A DNA stretch of 64,000 bases, taken from assembly GCA_026018925.1 (NCBI GenBank), contig JAKSZU010000508.1:30158-94157 (forward strand), in the 5' to 3' direction. Shown here piece after piece: positions 36,891 to 49,100 of the stretch. The notes beneath the pieces are model-generated. The model worked only from the letters and a program-made list of their open reading frames with translations. It did not search any database and had not been told where the DNA came from. The DNA comes from Tupaia tana (taxonomy: Eukaryota > Chordata > Mammalia > Scandentia > Tupaiidae). Each line of letters starts with the position of its first letter. The stretch's first letter is position 1. A program made the translations under genes and the position numbers.

Positions 36891-39240
36891 TAGGCTCTCC
36901 TGCAAGCCTCTGGCCGGCAAGGGACACTGAGGGAGTGTCACCTCTGACCCCCACCTCACTTCCAGACCCCCAGGCCCCAGACTCCACCTTCTAGACTATC
37001 TAGGACTGCCAGAAGGCAATAGGCTCTCCTGCAAGCCTCTGGCCGGCAAGGGACACTGAGGGAGGGTCACCTCTGACCCCCACATCACTTACAGACCCCC
37101 AGGCCCCAGACTCCACCTTCTAGACTATCCAGGACTGCCAGAAGGCAATAGGATCTCCTGCAAGCCTCTGGCCGGCAAGGGACACTGAGGGAGGGTCACC
37201 TCTGACCCCCACCTCACTTCCAGACCCCCAGGCCCCAGACTCCACCTTCTAGGTAGGTAGCCAGGATTTCCTTGAGGCGGTTTATTGTTCTCTCTTAAAA
37301 CCCCTGCATTCCTTTGTAACACCTAGCTCTCCTTCTCCCCCCAGATTATCCAGGACTGCCAGAAGGCAATAGGCTCTCCTGCAATCCTCTGGCCGGCAAG
37401 GAACACTGAGGGAGGGTCACCTCTGACCCCCACCTCACTTCCAGACCCCCAGGCACCAGACTCCACCTTCTAGGTAGGTAGCCAGGATTTCCTTGAGGCG
37501 GTTTTTTGTTCTCTCTTGAAACCCCTGCATTCCGATGTTAACACCTAGCTCTCCTTCTCCCCCCCGATTATCCAGGACTGCCAGAAGGCAATAGGCTCTC
37601 CTGCAAGCCTCTGGCCGGCAAGGGACACTGAGGGAGCGTCACCTCTGACCCCCACCTCACTTCCAGACCCCCAGGCCCCAGACTCCACCTTCTAGACTAT
37701 CCAGGACTGCCAGAAGGCAATAGGCTCTCCTGCAAGCCTCTGGCCGGCAAGGGACACTGAGGGAGAGTCACCTCTGACCCCCACCTCACTTCCAGACCCC
37801 CAGTCCCCAGACTCCACCTTCTAGACTATCCAGGACTGCCAGAAGGCAATAGGCTCTCCTGCAAGCCTCTGGCCGGCAAGGGACACTGAGGGAGGGTCAC
37901 CTCTTACCCCCACCTCACTTCCAGACCCCCAGGCCCCAGACTCCACCTTCTAGACTATCCAGGACTGCCAGAAGGCAATAGGCTCTCCTGCAAGCCTCTG
38001 GCCGGCAAGGGACACTGAGGGAGGGTCACCTCTGACCCCCACCTCACTTCCAGACCCCCAGGCCCCAGACTCCACCTTCTAGGTAGGTAGCCAGGATTTC
38101 CTTGAGGCGGTTTTTTGTTCTCTCTTGAAACCCCTGCATTCCGTTGTAACACCTAGCTCTCCTTCTCCCCCCAGATTATCCAGGACTGCCAGAAGGCAAT
38201 AGGCTCTCCTGCAATCCTCTGGCCGGCAAGGAACACTGAGGGAGGGTCACCTCTGACCCCCACCTCACTTCCAGACCCCCAGGCCCCAGACTCCACCTTC
38301 TAGGTAGGTAGCCAGGATTTCCTTGAGGCGGTTTTTTGTTCTCTCTTGAAACCCCTGCATTCCGTTGTTAACACCTAGCTCTCCTTCCCCCCCCAGATTA
38401 TCCAGGACTGCCAGAAGGCAATAGGCTCTCCTGCAAGCCTCTGGACAGCAAGGGACCCTGAGGGAGGGTCACCTCTGACCCCCACCTCTCTTCCAGACCC
38501 CCAGGCCCCAGACTCCACCTTCTAGACTATCCAGGACTGCCAGAAGGCAATAGGCTCTCCTGCAAGCCTCTGGCCGGCAAGGGACACTGAGGGAGGGTCA
38601 CCTCTGACCCCCACCTCACTTCCAGACCCCCAGGCCCCAGACTCCACCTTCTAGACTATCCAGGACTGCCAGAAGGCAATAGGCTCTCCTGCAAGCCTCG
38701 GGCCGGCAAGGGACACTGAGGGAGTGTCACCTCTGACGCCCACCTCACTTCCAGACCCCCAGGCCCCAGACTCCACCTTCTAGGTAGGGAGCCAGGATTT
38801 CCTTGAGGCGGTTTTTTGTTCTCTCTCGAAACCCCTGCATTCCGTTGTTAACACCTAGCTCTCCTTCTCCCCCCAGATTATCCAGGACTGCCAGAAGGCA
38901 ATAGGATCTCCTGCAAGCCTCTGGCTGGCAAGGGACACTGAGGGAGGGTCACCTCTGACCCCCACCTCACTTCCAGACCCCCAGGCCCCAGACTCCACCT
39001 TCTAGGTAGGTAGCCAGGATTTCCTTGAGGCGGTTTTTTGTTCTCTCTTGAAACTCCTGCATTCCCTTGTTAACACCTAGCTCTCCTTCTCCCCCCAGAT
39101 TATCCAGGACAGCCAGAAGGCAATAGGTTCTCCTGCAAGCCTCTAGCCGGCAACGGACACTGAGGGAGGGTCACCTCTTTCCCCCACCTCACTTCCAGAC
39201 CCCCAGGCCCCAGACTCCACCTTCTAGACTATCCAGGACT
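36891..39240 (+). repeat. 2362-bp tandem duplication, second copy
   Basis: Inserts 37253-37344, 37474-37566 (ends CCCG), 38083-38174, 38304-38396, 38784-38876 and 39006-39098 lie exactly 2362 bp after their partners, with the same private variants. I saw almost no differences from the first copy, which suggests a very recent event or an assembly duplication. Confidence 0.88.
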
Positions 39241-40800
39241 GCCAGAAGGCAATAGGCTCTCCTGCAAGCCTCTGGCCGGCAAGGGACACTGAGGGAGGGT
39301 CACCTCTGACCCCCACCTCACTTCCAGACCCCCAGGCCCCAGACTCCACCTTCTAGACTATCCAGGACTGCCAGAAGGCAATAGGGTCTCCTGCAAGCCT
39401 CTGGCCGGCAAGGGAAACTGAGGGAGGGTCACCTCTGACCCCCACCTCACTTCTAGACCCCCAGGCCCCAGACTCCACCTTCTAGACTATCCAGGACTGC
39501 CAGAAGGCAATAGGCTCTCCTGCAAGCCTCTGGCAGGCAAGGGACACTGAGGGAGGGTCACCTCTGACCCCCACCTCACTTCCAGACCCCCAGGCCCCAG
39601 ACTCCACCTTCTAGACTATCCAGGACTGCCAGAAGGCAATAGGCTCTCCTGCAAGCCTCTGGCCGGCAAGGAACACTGAGGGAGGGTCACCTCTGACCCC
39701 CACCTCACTTCCAGACCCCCAGGCCCCAGACTCCACCTTCTAGACTATCCAGGACTGCCAGAAGGCAATAGGCTCTCCTGCAAGCCTCTGGCCGGCAAGG
39801 GACACTGAGGGAGGGTCACCTCTGACCCCCACCTCACTTCCAGACCCCCAGGCCCCAGACTCCACCTTCTAGGTAGGTAGCCAGGATTTCCTTGAAGCGG
39901 TTTTTTGTTCTCTCTTGAAACCCCTGCATTCCGTTGTTAACACCTAGCTCTCCTTCTCCCCCCAGATTATCCAGGAAAGCCAGAAGGCAATAGGCTCTCC
40001 TGCAAGCCTCTAGCCGGCAAGGGACACTGAGGGAGGGTCACCTCTGACCCCCACCTCACTTCCAGACCCCCAGGCCCCAGACTCCACCTTCTAGACTATC
40101 CAGGACTGCCAGAAGGCAATAGGCTCTCCTGCAAGCCTCTGGCCGGCAAGGGACACTGAGTGAGGGTCACCTCTGACCCCCACCTCACTTCCAGACCCCC
40201 AGGCCGCAGACTCTACCTTCTAGACTATCCAGGACTGCCAGAAGGCAATAGGCTCTCCTGCAAGCCTCTGGCCGGCAAGGGATACTGAGGGAGGGTCACC
40301 TCTGACCCCCACCTCACTTCTAGACCCCCAGGCCCCAGACTCCACCTTCTAGACTATCCAGGACTGCCAGAAGGCAATAGGCTCTCCTGCAAGCCTCTGG
40401 CCGGCAAGGGACACTGAGGGAGGGTCACCTCTGACCCCCACCTCACTTCCAGACCCCCAGGCCCCAGACTCCACCTTCTAGACTATCCAGGACTGCCAGA
40501 AGGCAATAGGCTCTCCTGCAAGCCTCTGGCCGGCAAGGGACACTGAGGGAGGGTCACCTCTGACCCCCACCCCACTTCCAGATCCCCAGGCCCCAGACTC
40601 CAACTTCTAGACTATCCAGGACTGCCAGAAGGCAATAGGCTCTCCTGCAAGCCTCTGGCCGGCAAGGGACACTGAGGGAGGGTCACCTCTGACCCCCACC
40701 TCACTTCCAGACCCCCAGGCCCTAGACTCCACCTTCTAGACTATCCAGGACTGCCAGAAGGCAATAGGCTCTCCTGCAAGCCTCTGGCCGGCAAGGGACA
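39241..40800 (+). repeat. Transition between left and right domains
   Basis: Core units with a single insert, 39873-39965 (GAAGCGG change). Several private variants appear, such as CCAGGAAAGCC (about 39974), GAGTGAGGG (about 40159) and CACCCCACTTCC (about 40568). The left-domain markers (the 92-bp insert paired with a GGAACACTG core) stop before this point. Confidence 0.8.
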
Positions 40801-42344
40801 CTGAGGGAGGGTCACCTCTGACCCCCACCTCACTTCCAGACCCCCAGGCCCCAGACTCCACCTTCTAGACTATCCAGGACTGCCAGAAGGCAATAGGCTC
40901 TCCTGCAAGCCTCTGGCCGGCAAGGGACACTGAGGGAGGGTCACCTCTGACCCCCACCTCACTTCCAGACCCCAGGCCCCAGACTCCACCTTCTAGACTA
41001 TCCAGGACTGCCAGAAGGCAATAGGCTCTCCTGCAAGCCTCTGACCGGCAAGGGACACTGAGGGAGTGTCACCTCTGACCCCCACCTGACTTCCAGACCC
41101 CCAGTCCCCAGACTCCACCTTCTAGACTATCCAGGACTGCCAGAAGGCAATAGGCTCTCCTGCAAGCCTCTGGCCGGCAAGGGACACTGAGGGAGGGTCA
41201 CCTCTGACCCCCACCTCACTTCCAGACCCCCAGGCCCCAGACTCCACCTTCTAGACTATCCAGGACTGCCAGAAGGCAATAGGCTCTCCTGCAAGCCTCT
41301 GGCCGGCAAGGGACACTAAGGGAGGGTCACCTCTGACCCCCACCTCACTTCCAGACCCCCAGGCCCCAGACTCCACCTTCTAGACTATCCAGGACTGCCA
41401 GAAGGCAATAGGCTCTCCTGCAAGCCTCTGGCCGGCAAGGGACACTGAGGGAGGGTCACCTCTGACCCCCACCTCACTTCCAGACCCCCAGGCCCCAGAC
41501 TCCACCTTCTAGACTATCCAGGACTGCCAGAAGGCAATAGGCACTCCTGCAAGCCTCTGGCCGGCAAGGGACACTGAGGGAGGGTCACCTCTTACCCCCA
41601 CCTCACTTCCAGACCCCCAGGCCCCAGACTCCACCTTCTAGACTATCCAGAACTGCCAGAAGGAAATAGGCTCTCCTGCAAGCCTCTGGCCGGCAAGGGA
41701 CACTGAGGGAGGGTCACCTCTGACCCCCACCTCACTTCCAGACCCCCAGGCCCCAGACTCCACCTTCTAGACTATCCAGGACTGCCAGAAGGCAATAGGC
41801 TCTCCTGCAAGCCTCTGGCCGGCAAGGGACACTGAGGGAGGGTCACCTCTGACCCCCACCTCACTTCCAGACCCCCAGGCCCCAGACTCCACCTTCTAGG
41901 TAGGTAGCCAGGATTTCCTTGAGGCGGTTTTTTGTTCTCTCTTGAAACCCCTGCATTCCGTTGTTAACACCTAGCTCTCCTTCTCCCCCCCCGATTATCC
42001 AGGACTGCCAGAAGGCAATAGGCTCTCCTGCAAGCCTCTGGCCGGCAAGTGACACTGAGGGAGGGTCACCTCTGACCCCCACCTCACTTCCAGACCCCCA
42101 GGCCCCAGACTCCACCTTCTAGGTAGGTAGCCAGGATTTCCTTGAGGCGGTTTTTTGTTCTCTCTTGAAACCCCTGCATTCCGTTGTTAACACCTAGCTC
42201 TCCTTCTCCCCCCAGATTATCCAGGACTGCCAGAAGGTAATAGGCTCTCCTGCAAGCCTCTGGCCGGCAAGGGACACTGAGGGAGGGTCACCTCTGACCC
42301 CCACCTCACTTCCAGACCCCCAGGCCCCAGACTCCACCTTCTAG

Positions 42345-42437
42345 GTAGGTAGCTAGTATTTCCTTGAGGCGGTTTTTTGTTCTCTCTTGAAACGCCTGCA
42401 TTCCGTTGTTAACACCTAGCTCTCCTTCTCCCCCCAG
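42345..42437 (+). repeat. Right-domain insert subtype
   Basis: This insert reads GTAGGTAGCTAGTATT at its 5' end and AAACGCCTGC in the middle, and is followed by ACTCTCC instead of ATTATCC. The same combination is found at 44302, 47676, 49633 and 54409. A partial form (AGCTAGTATT with ATTCTGTTG) occurs at 53356 and 57782. It is absent from the first 42 kb. Confidence 0.88.
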
Positions 42438-43855
42438 ACTCTCCAGGACTGCCAGAAGGCAATAGGCTCTCCTGCAAGCCTCTGGCCGGCAAGGGACACT
42501 GAGGGAGGGTCACCTCTGACCCCCACCTCACTTCCCGACCCACAGGACCCAGACTCCACCTTCTAGACTATCCAGGACTGCCAGAAGGCAATAGGCTCTC
42601 CTGCAAGCCTCTGGCCAGCAAGGGACACTGAGGGAGGGTCACCTCTGACCCCCACCTCACTTCCACACCCCCAGGCCACAGACTCCACATTCTAGACTAT
42701 CCAGGACTGCCAGAAGGCAATAGGCTCTCCTGCAAGCCTCTGGCCGGCAAGGGACACTGAGGGAGGGTCACCTCTGACCCCCACCTCACTTCCAGACCCC
42801 CAGGCCCCAGACTCCACCTTCTAGACTATCCAGGACTGCCAGAAGGCAATAGGCTCTCCTGCAAGCCTCTGGCCGGCAAGGGACACTGAGGGAGGGTCAC
42901 CTCTGACCCCCACCTCACTTCCAGACCCCAGGCCCCAGACTCCACCTTCTAGACTATCCAGGACTGCCAGAAGGCAATAGGCTCTCCTGCAAGCCTCTGA
43001 CCGGCAAGGGACACTGAGGGAGTGTCACCTCTGACCCCCACCTGACTTCCAGACCCCCAGTCCCCAGACTCCACCTTCTAGACTATCCAGGACTGCCAGA
43101 AGGCAATAGGCTCTCCTGCAAGCCTCTGGCCGGCAAGGGACACTGAGGGAGGGTCACCTCTGACCCCCACCTCACTTCCAGACCCCCAGGCCCCAGACTC
43201 CACCTTCTAGACTATCCAGGACTGCCAGAAGGCAATAGGCTCTCCTGCAAGCCTCTGGCCGGCAAGGGACACTAAGGGAGGGTCACCTCTGACCCCCACC
43301 TCACTTCCAGACCCCCAGGCCCCAGACTCCACCTTCTAGACTATCCAGGACTGCCAGAAGGCAATAGGCTCTCCTGCAAGCCTCTGGCCGGCAAGGGACA
43401 CTGAGGGAGGGTCACCTCTGACCCCCACCTCACTTCCAGACCCCCAGGCCCCAGACTCCACCTTCTAGACTATCCAGGACAGCCAGAAGGCAATAGGCAC
43501 TCCTGCAAGCCTCTGGCCGGCAAGGGACACTGAGGGAGGGTCACCTCTTACCCCCACCTCACTTCCAGACCCCCAGGCCCCAGACTCCACCTTCTAGACT
43601 ATCCAGAACTGCCAGAAGGAAATAGGCTCTCCTGCAAGCCTCTGGCCGGCAAGGGACACTGAGGGAGGGTCACCTCTGACCCCCACCTCACTTCCAGACC
43701 CCCAGGCCCCAGACTCCACCTTCTAGACTATCCAGGACTGCCAGAAGGCAATAGGCTCTCCTGCAAGCCTCTGGCCGGCAAGGGACACTGAGGGAGGGTC
43801 ACCTCTGACCCCCACCTCACTTCCAGACCCCCAGGCCCCAGACTCCACCTTCTAG

Positions 43856-43950
43856 GTAGGTAGCCAGGATTTCCTTGAGGCGGTTTTTTGTTCTCTCTTG
43901 AAACCCCTGCATTCCGTTGTTAACACCTAGCTCTCCTTCTCCCCCCCCCG
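43856..43950 (+). repeat. 95-bp insert with expanded C tract and CG end
   Basis: The terminal CCCCCCAG has become nine C followed by G, so the acceptor-like AG is lost and the tract is longer. The same 95-bp form is at 49187-49281. Related CCCG-ending forms with seven or eight C are at 1366, 8261, 13201, 15027, 21313, 27657, 35112, 37474, 41900, 47231 and 53965. Confidence 0.88.
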
Positions 43951-46130
43951 ATTATCCAGGACTGCCAGAAGGCAATAGGCTCTCCTGCAAGCCTCTGGCC
44001 GGCAAGGGACACTGAGGGAGGGTCACCTCTGACCCCCACCTCACTTCCAGACCCCCAGGCCCCAGACTCCACCTTCTAGGTAGGTAGCCAGGATTTCCTT
44101 GAGGCGGTTTTTTGTTCTCTCTTGAAACCCCTGCATTCCGTTGTTAACACCTAGCTCTCCTTCTCCCCCCAGATTATCCAGGACTGCCAGAAGGAAATAG
44201 GCTCTCCTGCAAGCCTCTGGCCGGCAAGGGACACTGAGGGAGGGTCACCTCTGACCCCCACCTCACTTCCAGACCCGCAGGCCCCAGACTCCACCTTCTA
44301 GGTAGGTAGCTAGTATTTCCTTGAGGCGGTTTTTTGTTCTCTCTTGAAACGCCTGCATTCCGTTGTTAACACCTAGCTCTCCTTCTCCCCCCAGACTCTC
44401 CAGGACTGCCAGAAGGCAATAGGCTCTCCTGCAAGCCTCTGGCCGGCAAGGGACACTGAGGGAGGGTCACCTCTGACCCCCACCTCACTTCCCGACCCAC
44501 AGGACCCAGACTCCACCTTCTAGACTATCCAGGACTGCCAGAAGGCAATAGGCTCTCCTGCAAGCCTCTGGCCAGCAAGGGACACTGAGGGAGGGTCACC
44601 TCTGACCCCCACCTCACTTCCACACCCCCAGGCCCCAGACTCCACCTTCTAGACTATCCAGGACTGCCAGAAGGCAATAGGCTCTCCTGCAAGCCTCTGG
44701 CCGGCAAGGGACACTGAGCGAGGGTCACCTCTGACCCCCACCTCACTTCCAGACCCCCAGGCCCCAGACTCCACCTTCTAGATTATCCAGGACTGCCAGA
44801 AGGCAATAGGCTCTCCTGCAAGCCTCTGGCCGGCAAGGAACACTGAGGGAGGGTCACCTCTGACCCCCACCTCACTTCCAGACCCCCAGGCCCAGACTCC
44901 ACCTTCTAGACTATCCAGGACTGCCAGAAGGCAATAGGCTCTCCTGCAAGCGTCTGGCCGGCAAGGGACACTGAGGGAGGGTCACCTCTGACCCCCACCT
45001 CACTTCCAGACCCTCAGGCCCCAGACTCCAACTTCTAGACTATCCAGGACTGCCAGAAGGCAATAGGCTCTCCTGCAAGCCTCTGGCCAGCAAGGGACAC
45101 TGAGGGAGGGTCACCTCTGACCCCCACCTCACTTCCAGACCCCCAGGCCCCAGACTCCACCTTCTAGACTATCCAGGACTGCCAGAAGGCAATAGGCTCT
45201 CCTGCAAGCCTCTGGCCAGCAAGGGACACTGAGGGAGGGTCACCTCTGACCCCCACCTCACTTCCAGACCCCCAGGCCCCAGACTCCACCTTCTAGACTA
45301 TCCAGGACTGCCAGAAGGCAATAGGCTCTCCTGCAAGCCTCTGGCCGGCAAGGGACACTGAGGGAGGGTCACCTCTGACCCCCACCTCACTTCCAGACCC
45401 CCAGGCCGCAGACTCCACCTTCTAGACTATCCAGGACTGCCAGAAGGCAATAGGCTCTCCTGCAAGCCTCTGGCCGGCAAGGGACGCTGAGGGAGGGTCA
45501 CCTCTGACCCCCACCTCACTTCCAGACCCCCAGGCCCCAGACTCCACCTTCTAGACTATCCAGGACTGCCAGAAGGCAATAGGCTCTCCTGCAAGCCTCT
45601 GGCCGGAAATGGACAATGAGGGAGGGTCACCTCTGTCCCCCACCTCACTTCCAGACCCCCAGGCCCCAGACTCCACCTTCTAGACTATCCAGGACTGCCA
45701 GAAGGCAATAGGCTCTCCTGCAAGCCTCTGGCCGGCAAGGGACACTGAGGGAGGGTCACCTCTGACCCCCACCTCACTTCCAGACCCCCAGGCCCCAGAC
45801 TCCACCTTCTAGACTATCCAGGACTGCCAGAAGGCAATAGGCTCTCCTGCAAGCCTCTGGCCGGCAAGGGACACTGAGGGAGGGTCACCTCTGACCCCCA
45901 CCTCACTTCCAGACCCCCAGGCCCCAGACTCCACCTTCTAGACTATCCAGGACTGCCAGAAGGCAATAGGCTCTCCTGCAAGCCTCTGGCCGGCAAGGGA
46001 CACTGAGGGAGGGTCACCTCTGACCCCCACCTCACTTCCAGACCCCCAGGCCCCAGACTCCACCTTCTAGACTATCCAGGACTGCCAGAAGGCAATAGGC
46101 TCTCCTGCAAGCCTCTGGCCGGCAAGGGAC

Positions 46131-49100
46131 ACTGAGGGAGGGTCACCTCTGACCCCCACCTCACTTCCAGACCCCCAGGCCCCAGACTCCACCTTCTAGA
46201 CTATCCAGGACTGCCAGAAGGCAATAGGCTCTCCTGCAAGCCTCTGGCCGGCAAGGGACACTGAGGGAGGGTCACCTCTGACCCCCACCTCACTTCCAGA
46301 CCCCAGGCCCCAGACTCCACCTTCTAGACTATCCAGGACTGCCAGAAGGCAATAGGCTCTCCTGCAAGCCTCTGACCGGCAAGGGACACTGAGGGAGTGT
46401 CACCTCTGACCCCCACCTGACTTCCAGACCCCCAGTCCCCAGACTCCACCTTCTAGACTATCCAGGACTGCCAGAAGGCAATAGGCTCTCCTGCAAGCCT
46501 CTGGCCGGCAAGGGACACTGAGGGAGGGTCACCTCTGACCCCCACCTCACTTCCAGACCCCCAGGCCCCAGACTCCACCTTCTAGACTATCCAGGACTGC
46601 CAGAAGGCAATAGGCTCTCCTGCAAGCCTCTGGCCGGCAAGGGACACTAAGGGAGGGTCACCTCTGACCCCCACCTCACTTCCAGACCCCCAGGCCCCAG
46701 ACTCCACCTTCTAGACTATCCAGGACTGCCAGAAGGCAATAGGCTCTCCTGCAAGCCTCTGGCCGGCAAGGGACACTGAGGGAGGGTCACCTCTGACCCC
46801 CACCTCACTTCCAGACCCCCAGGCCCCAGACTCCACCTTCTAGACTATCCAGGACTGCCAGAAGGCAATAGGCACTCCTGCAAGCCTCTGGCCGGCAAGG
46901 GACACTGAGGGAGGGTCACCTCTTACCCCCACCTCACTTCCAGACCCCCAGGCCCCAGACTCCACCTTCTAGACTATCCAGAACTGCCAGAAGGAAATAG
47001 GCTCTCCTGCAAGCCTCTGGCCGGCAAGGGACACTGAGGGAGGGTCACCTCTGACCCCCACCTCACTTCCAGACCCCCAGGCCCCAGACTCCACCTTCTA
47101 GACTATCCAGGACTGCCAGAAGGCAATAGGCTCTCCTGCAAGCCTCTGGCCGGCAAGGGACACTGAGGGAGGGTCACCTCTGACCCCCACCTCACTTCCA
47201 GACCCCCAGGCCCCAGACTCCACCTTCTAGGTAGGTAGCCAGGATTTCCTTGAGGCGGTTTTTTGTTCTCTCTTGAAACCCCTGCATTCCGTTGTTAACA
47301 CCTAGCTCTCCTTCTCCCCCCCCGATTATCCAGGACTGCCAGAAGGCAATAGGCTCTCCTGCAAGCCTCTGGCCGGCAAGTGACACTGAGGGAGGGTCAC
47401 CTCTGACCCCCACCTCACTTCCAGACCCCCAGGCCCCAGACTCCACCTTCTAGGTAGGTAGCCAGGATTTCCTTGAGGCGGTTTTTTGTTCTCTCTTGAA
47501 ACCCCTGCATTCCGTTGTTAACACCTAGCTCTCCTTCTCCCCCCAGATTATCCAGGACTGCCAGAAGGTAATAGGCTCTCCTGCAAGCCTCTGGCCGGCA
47601 AGGGACACTGAGGGAGGGTCACCTCTGACCCCCACCTCACTTCCAGACCCCCAGGCCCCAGACTCCACCTTCTAGGTAGGTAGCTAGTATTTCCTTGAGG
47701 CGGTTTTTTGTTCTCTCTTGAAACGCCTGCATTCCGTTGTTAACACCTAGCTCTCCTTCTCCCCCCAGACTCTCCAGGACTGCCAGAAGGCAATAGGCTC
47801 TCCTGCAAGCCTCTGGCCGGCAAGGGACACTGAGGGAGGGTCACCTCTGACCCCCACCTCACTTCCCGACCCACAGGACCCAGACTCCACCTTCTAGACT
47901 ATCCAGGACTGCCAGAAGGCAATAGGCTCTCCTGCAAGCCTCTGGCCAGCAAGGGACACTGAGGGAGGGTCACCTCTGACCCCCACCTCACTTCCACACC
48001 CCCAGGCCACAGACTCCACATTCTAGACTATCCAGGACTGCCAGAAGGCAATAGGCTCTCCTGCAAGCCTCTGGCCGGCAAGGGACACTGAGGGAGGGTC
48101 ACCTCTGACCCCCACCTCACTTCCAGACCCCCAGGCCCCAGACTCCACCTTCTAGACTATCCAGGACTGCCAGAAGGCAATAGGCTCTCCTGCAAGCCTC
48201 TGGCCGACAAGGGACACTGAGGGAGGGTCACCTCTGACCCCCACCTCACTTCCAGACCCCAGGCCCCAGACTCCACCTTCTAGACTATCCAGGACTGCCA
48301 GAAGGCAATAGGCTCTCCTGCAAGCCTCTGACCGGCAAGGGACACTGAGGGAGTGTCACCTCTGACCCCCACCTGACTTCCAGACCCCCAGTCCCCAGAC
48401 TCCACCTTCTAGACTATCCAGGACTGCCAGAAGGCAATAGGCTCTCCTGCAAGCCTCTGGCCGGCAAGGGACACTGAGGGAGGGTCACCTCTGACCCCCA
48501 CCTCACTTCCAGACCCCCAGGCCCCAGACTCCACCTTCTAGACTATCCAGGACTGCCAGAAGGCAATAGGCTCTCCTGCAAGCCTCTGGCCGGCAAGGGA
48601 CACTAAGGGAGGGTCACCTCTGACCCCCACCTCACTTCCAGACCCCCAGGCCCCAGACTCCACCTTCTAGACTATCCAGGACTGCCAGAAGGCAATAGGC
48701 TCTCCTGCAAGCCTCTGGCCGGCAAGGGACACTGAGGGAGGGTCACCTCTGACCCCCACCTCACTTCCAGACCCCCAGGCCCCAGACTCCACCTTCTAGA
48801 CTATCCAGGACAGCCAGAAGGCAATAGGCACTCCTGCAAGCCTCTGGCCGGCAAGGGACACTGAGGGAGGGTCACCTCTTACCCCCACCTCACTTCCAGA
48901 CCCCCAGGCCCCAGACTCCACCTTCTAGACTATCCAGAACTGCCAGAAGGAAATAGGCTCTCCTGCAAGCCTCTGGCCGGCAAGGGACACTGAGGGAGGG
49001 TCACCTCTGACCCCCACCTCACTTCCAGACCCCCAGGCCCCAGACTCCACCTTCTAGACTATCCAGGACTGCCAGAAGGCAATAGGCTCTCCTGCAAGCC

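Larger units (their letters stand above)
40801..46130 (+). repeat. 5331-bp higher-order unit, first copy
   Basis: Contains two long-unit triplets: 41900-41993, 42123-42215, 42345-42437 and 43856-43950, 44080-44172, 44302-44394. The second triplet repeats the first at +1956/1957, so a shorter 1956-bp repeat is nested inside. The unit starting near 40969 (GACCCCAGG, one base short) recurs near 42925. The last insert of each triplet has the right-domain subtype. A 2836-bp insert-free run of 22 cores follows (44395-47230). Confidence 0.88.
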
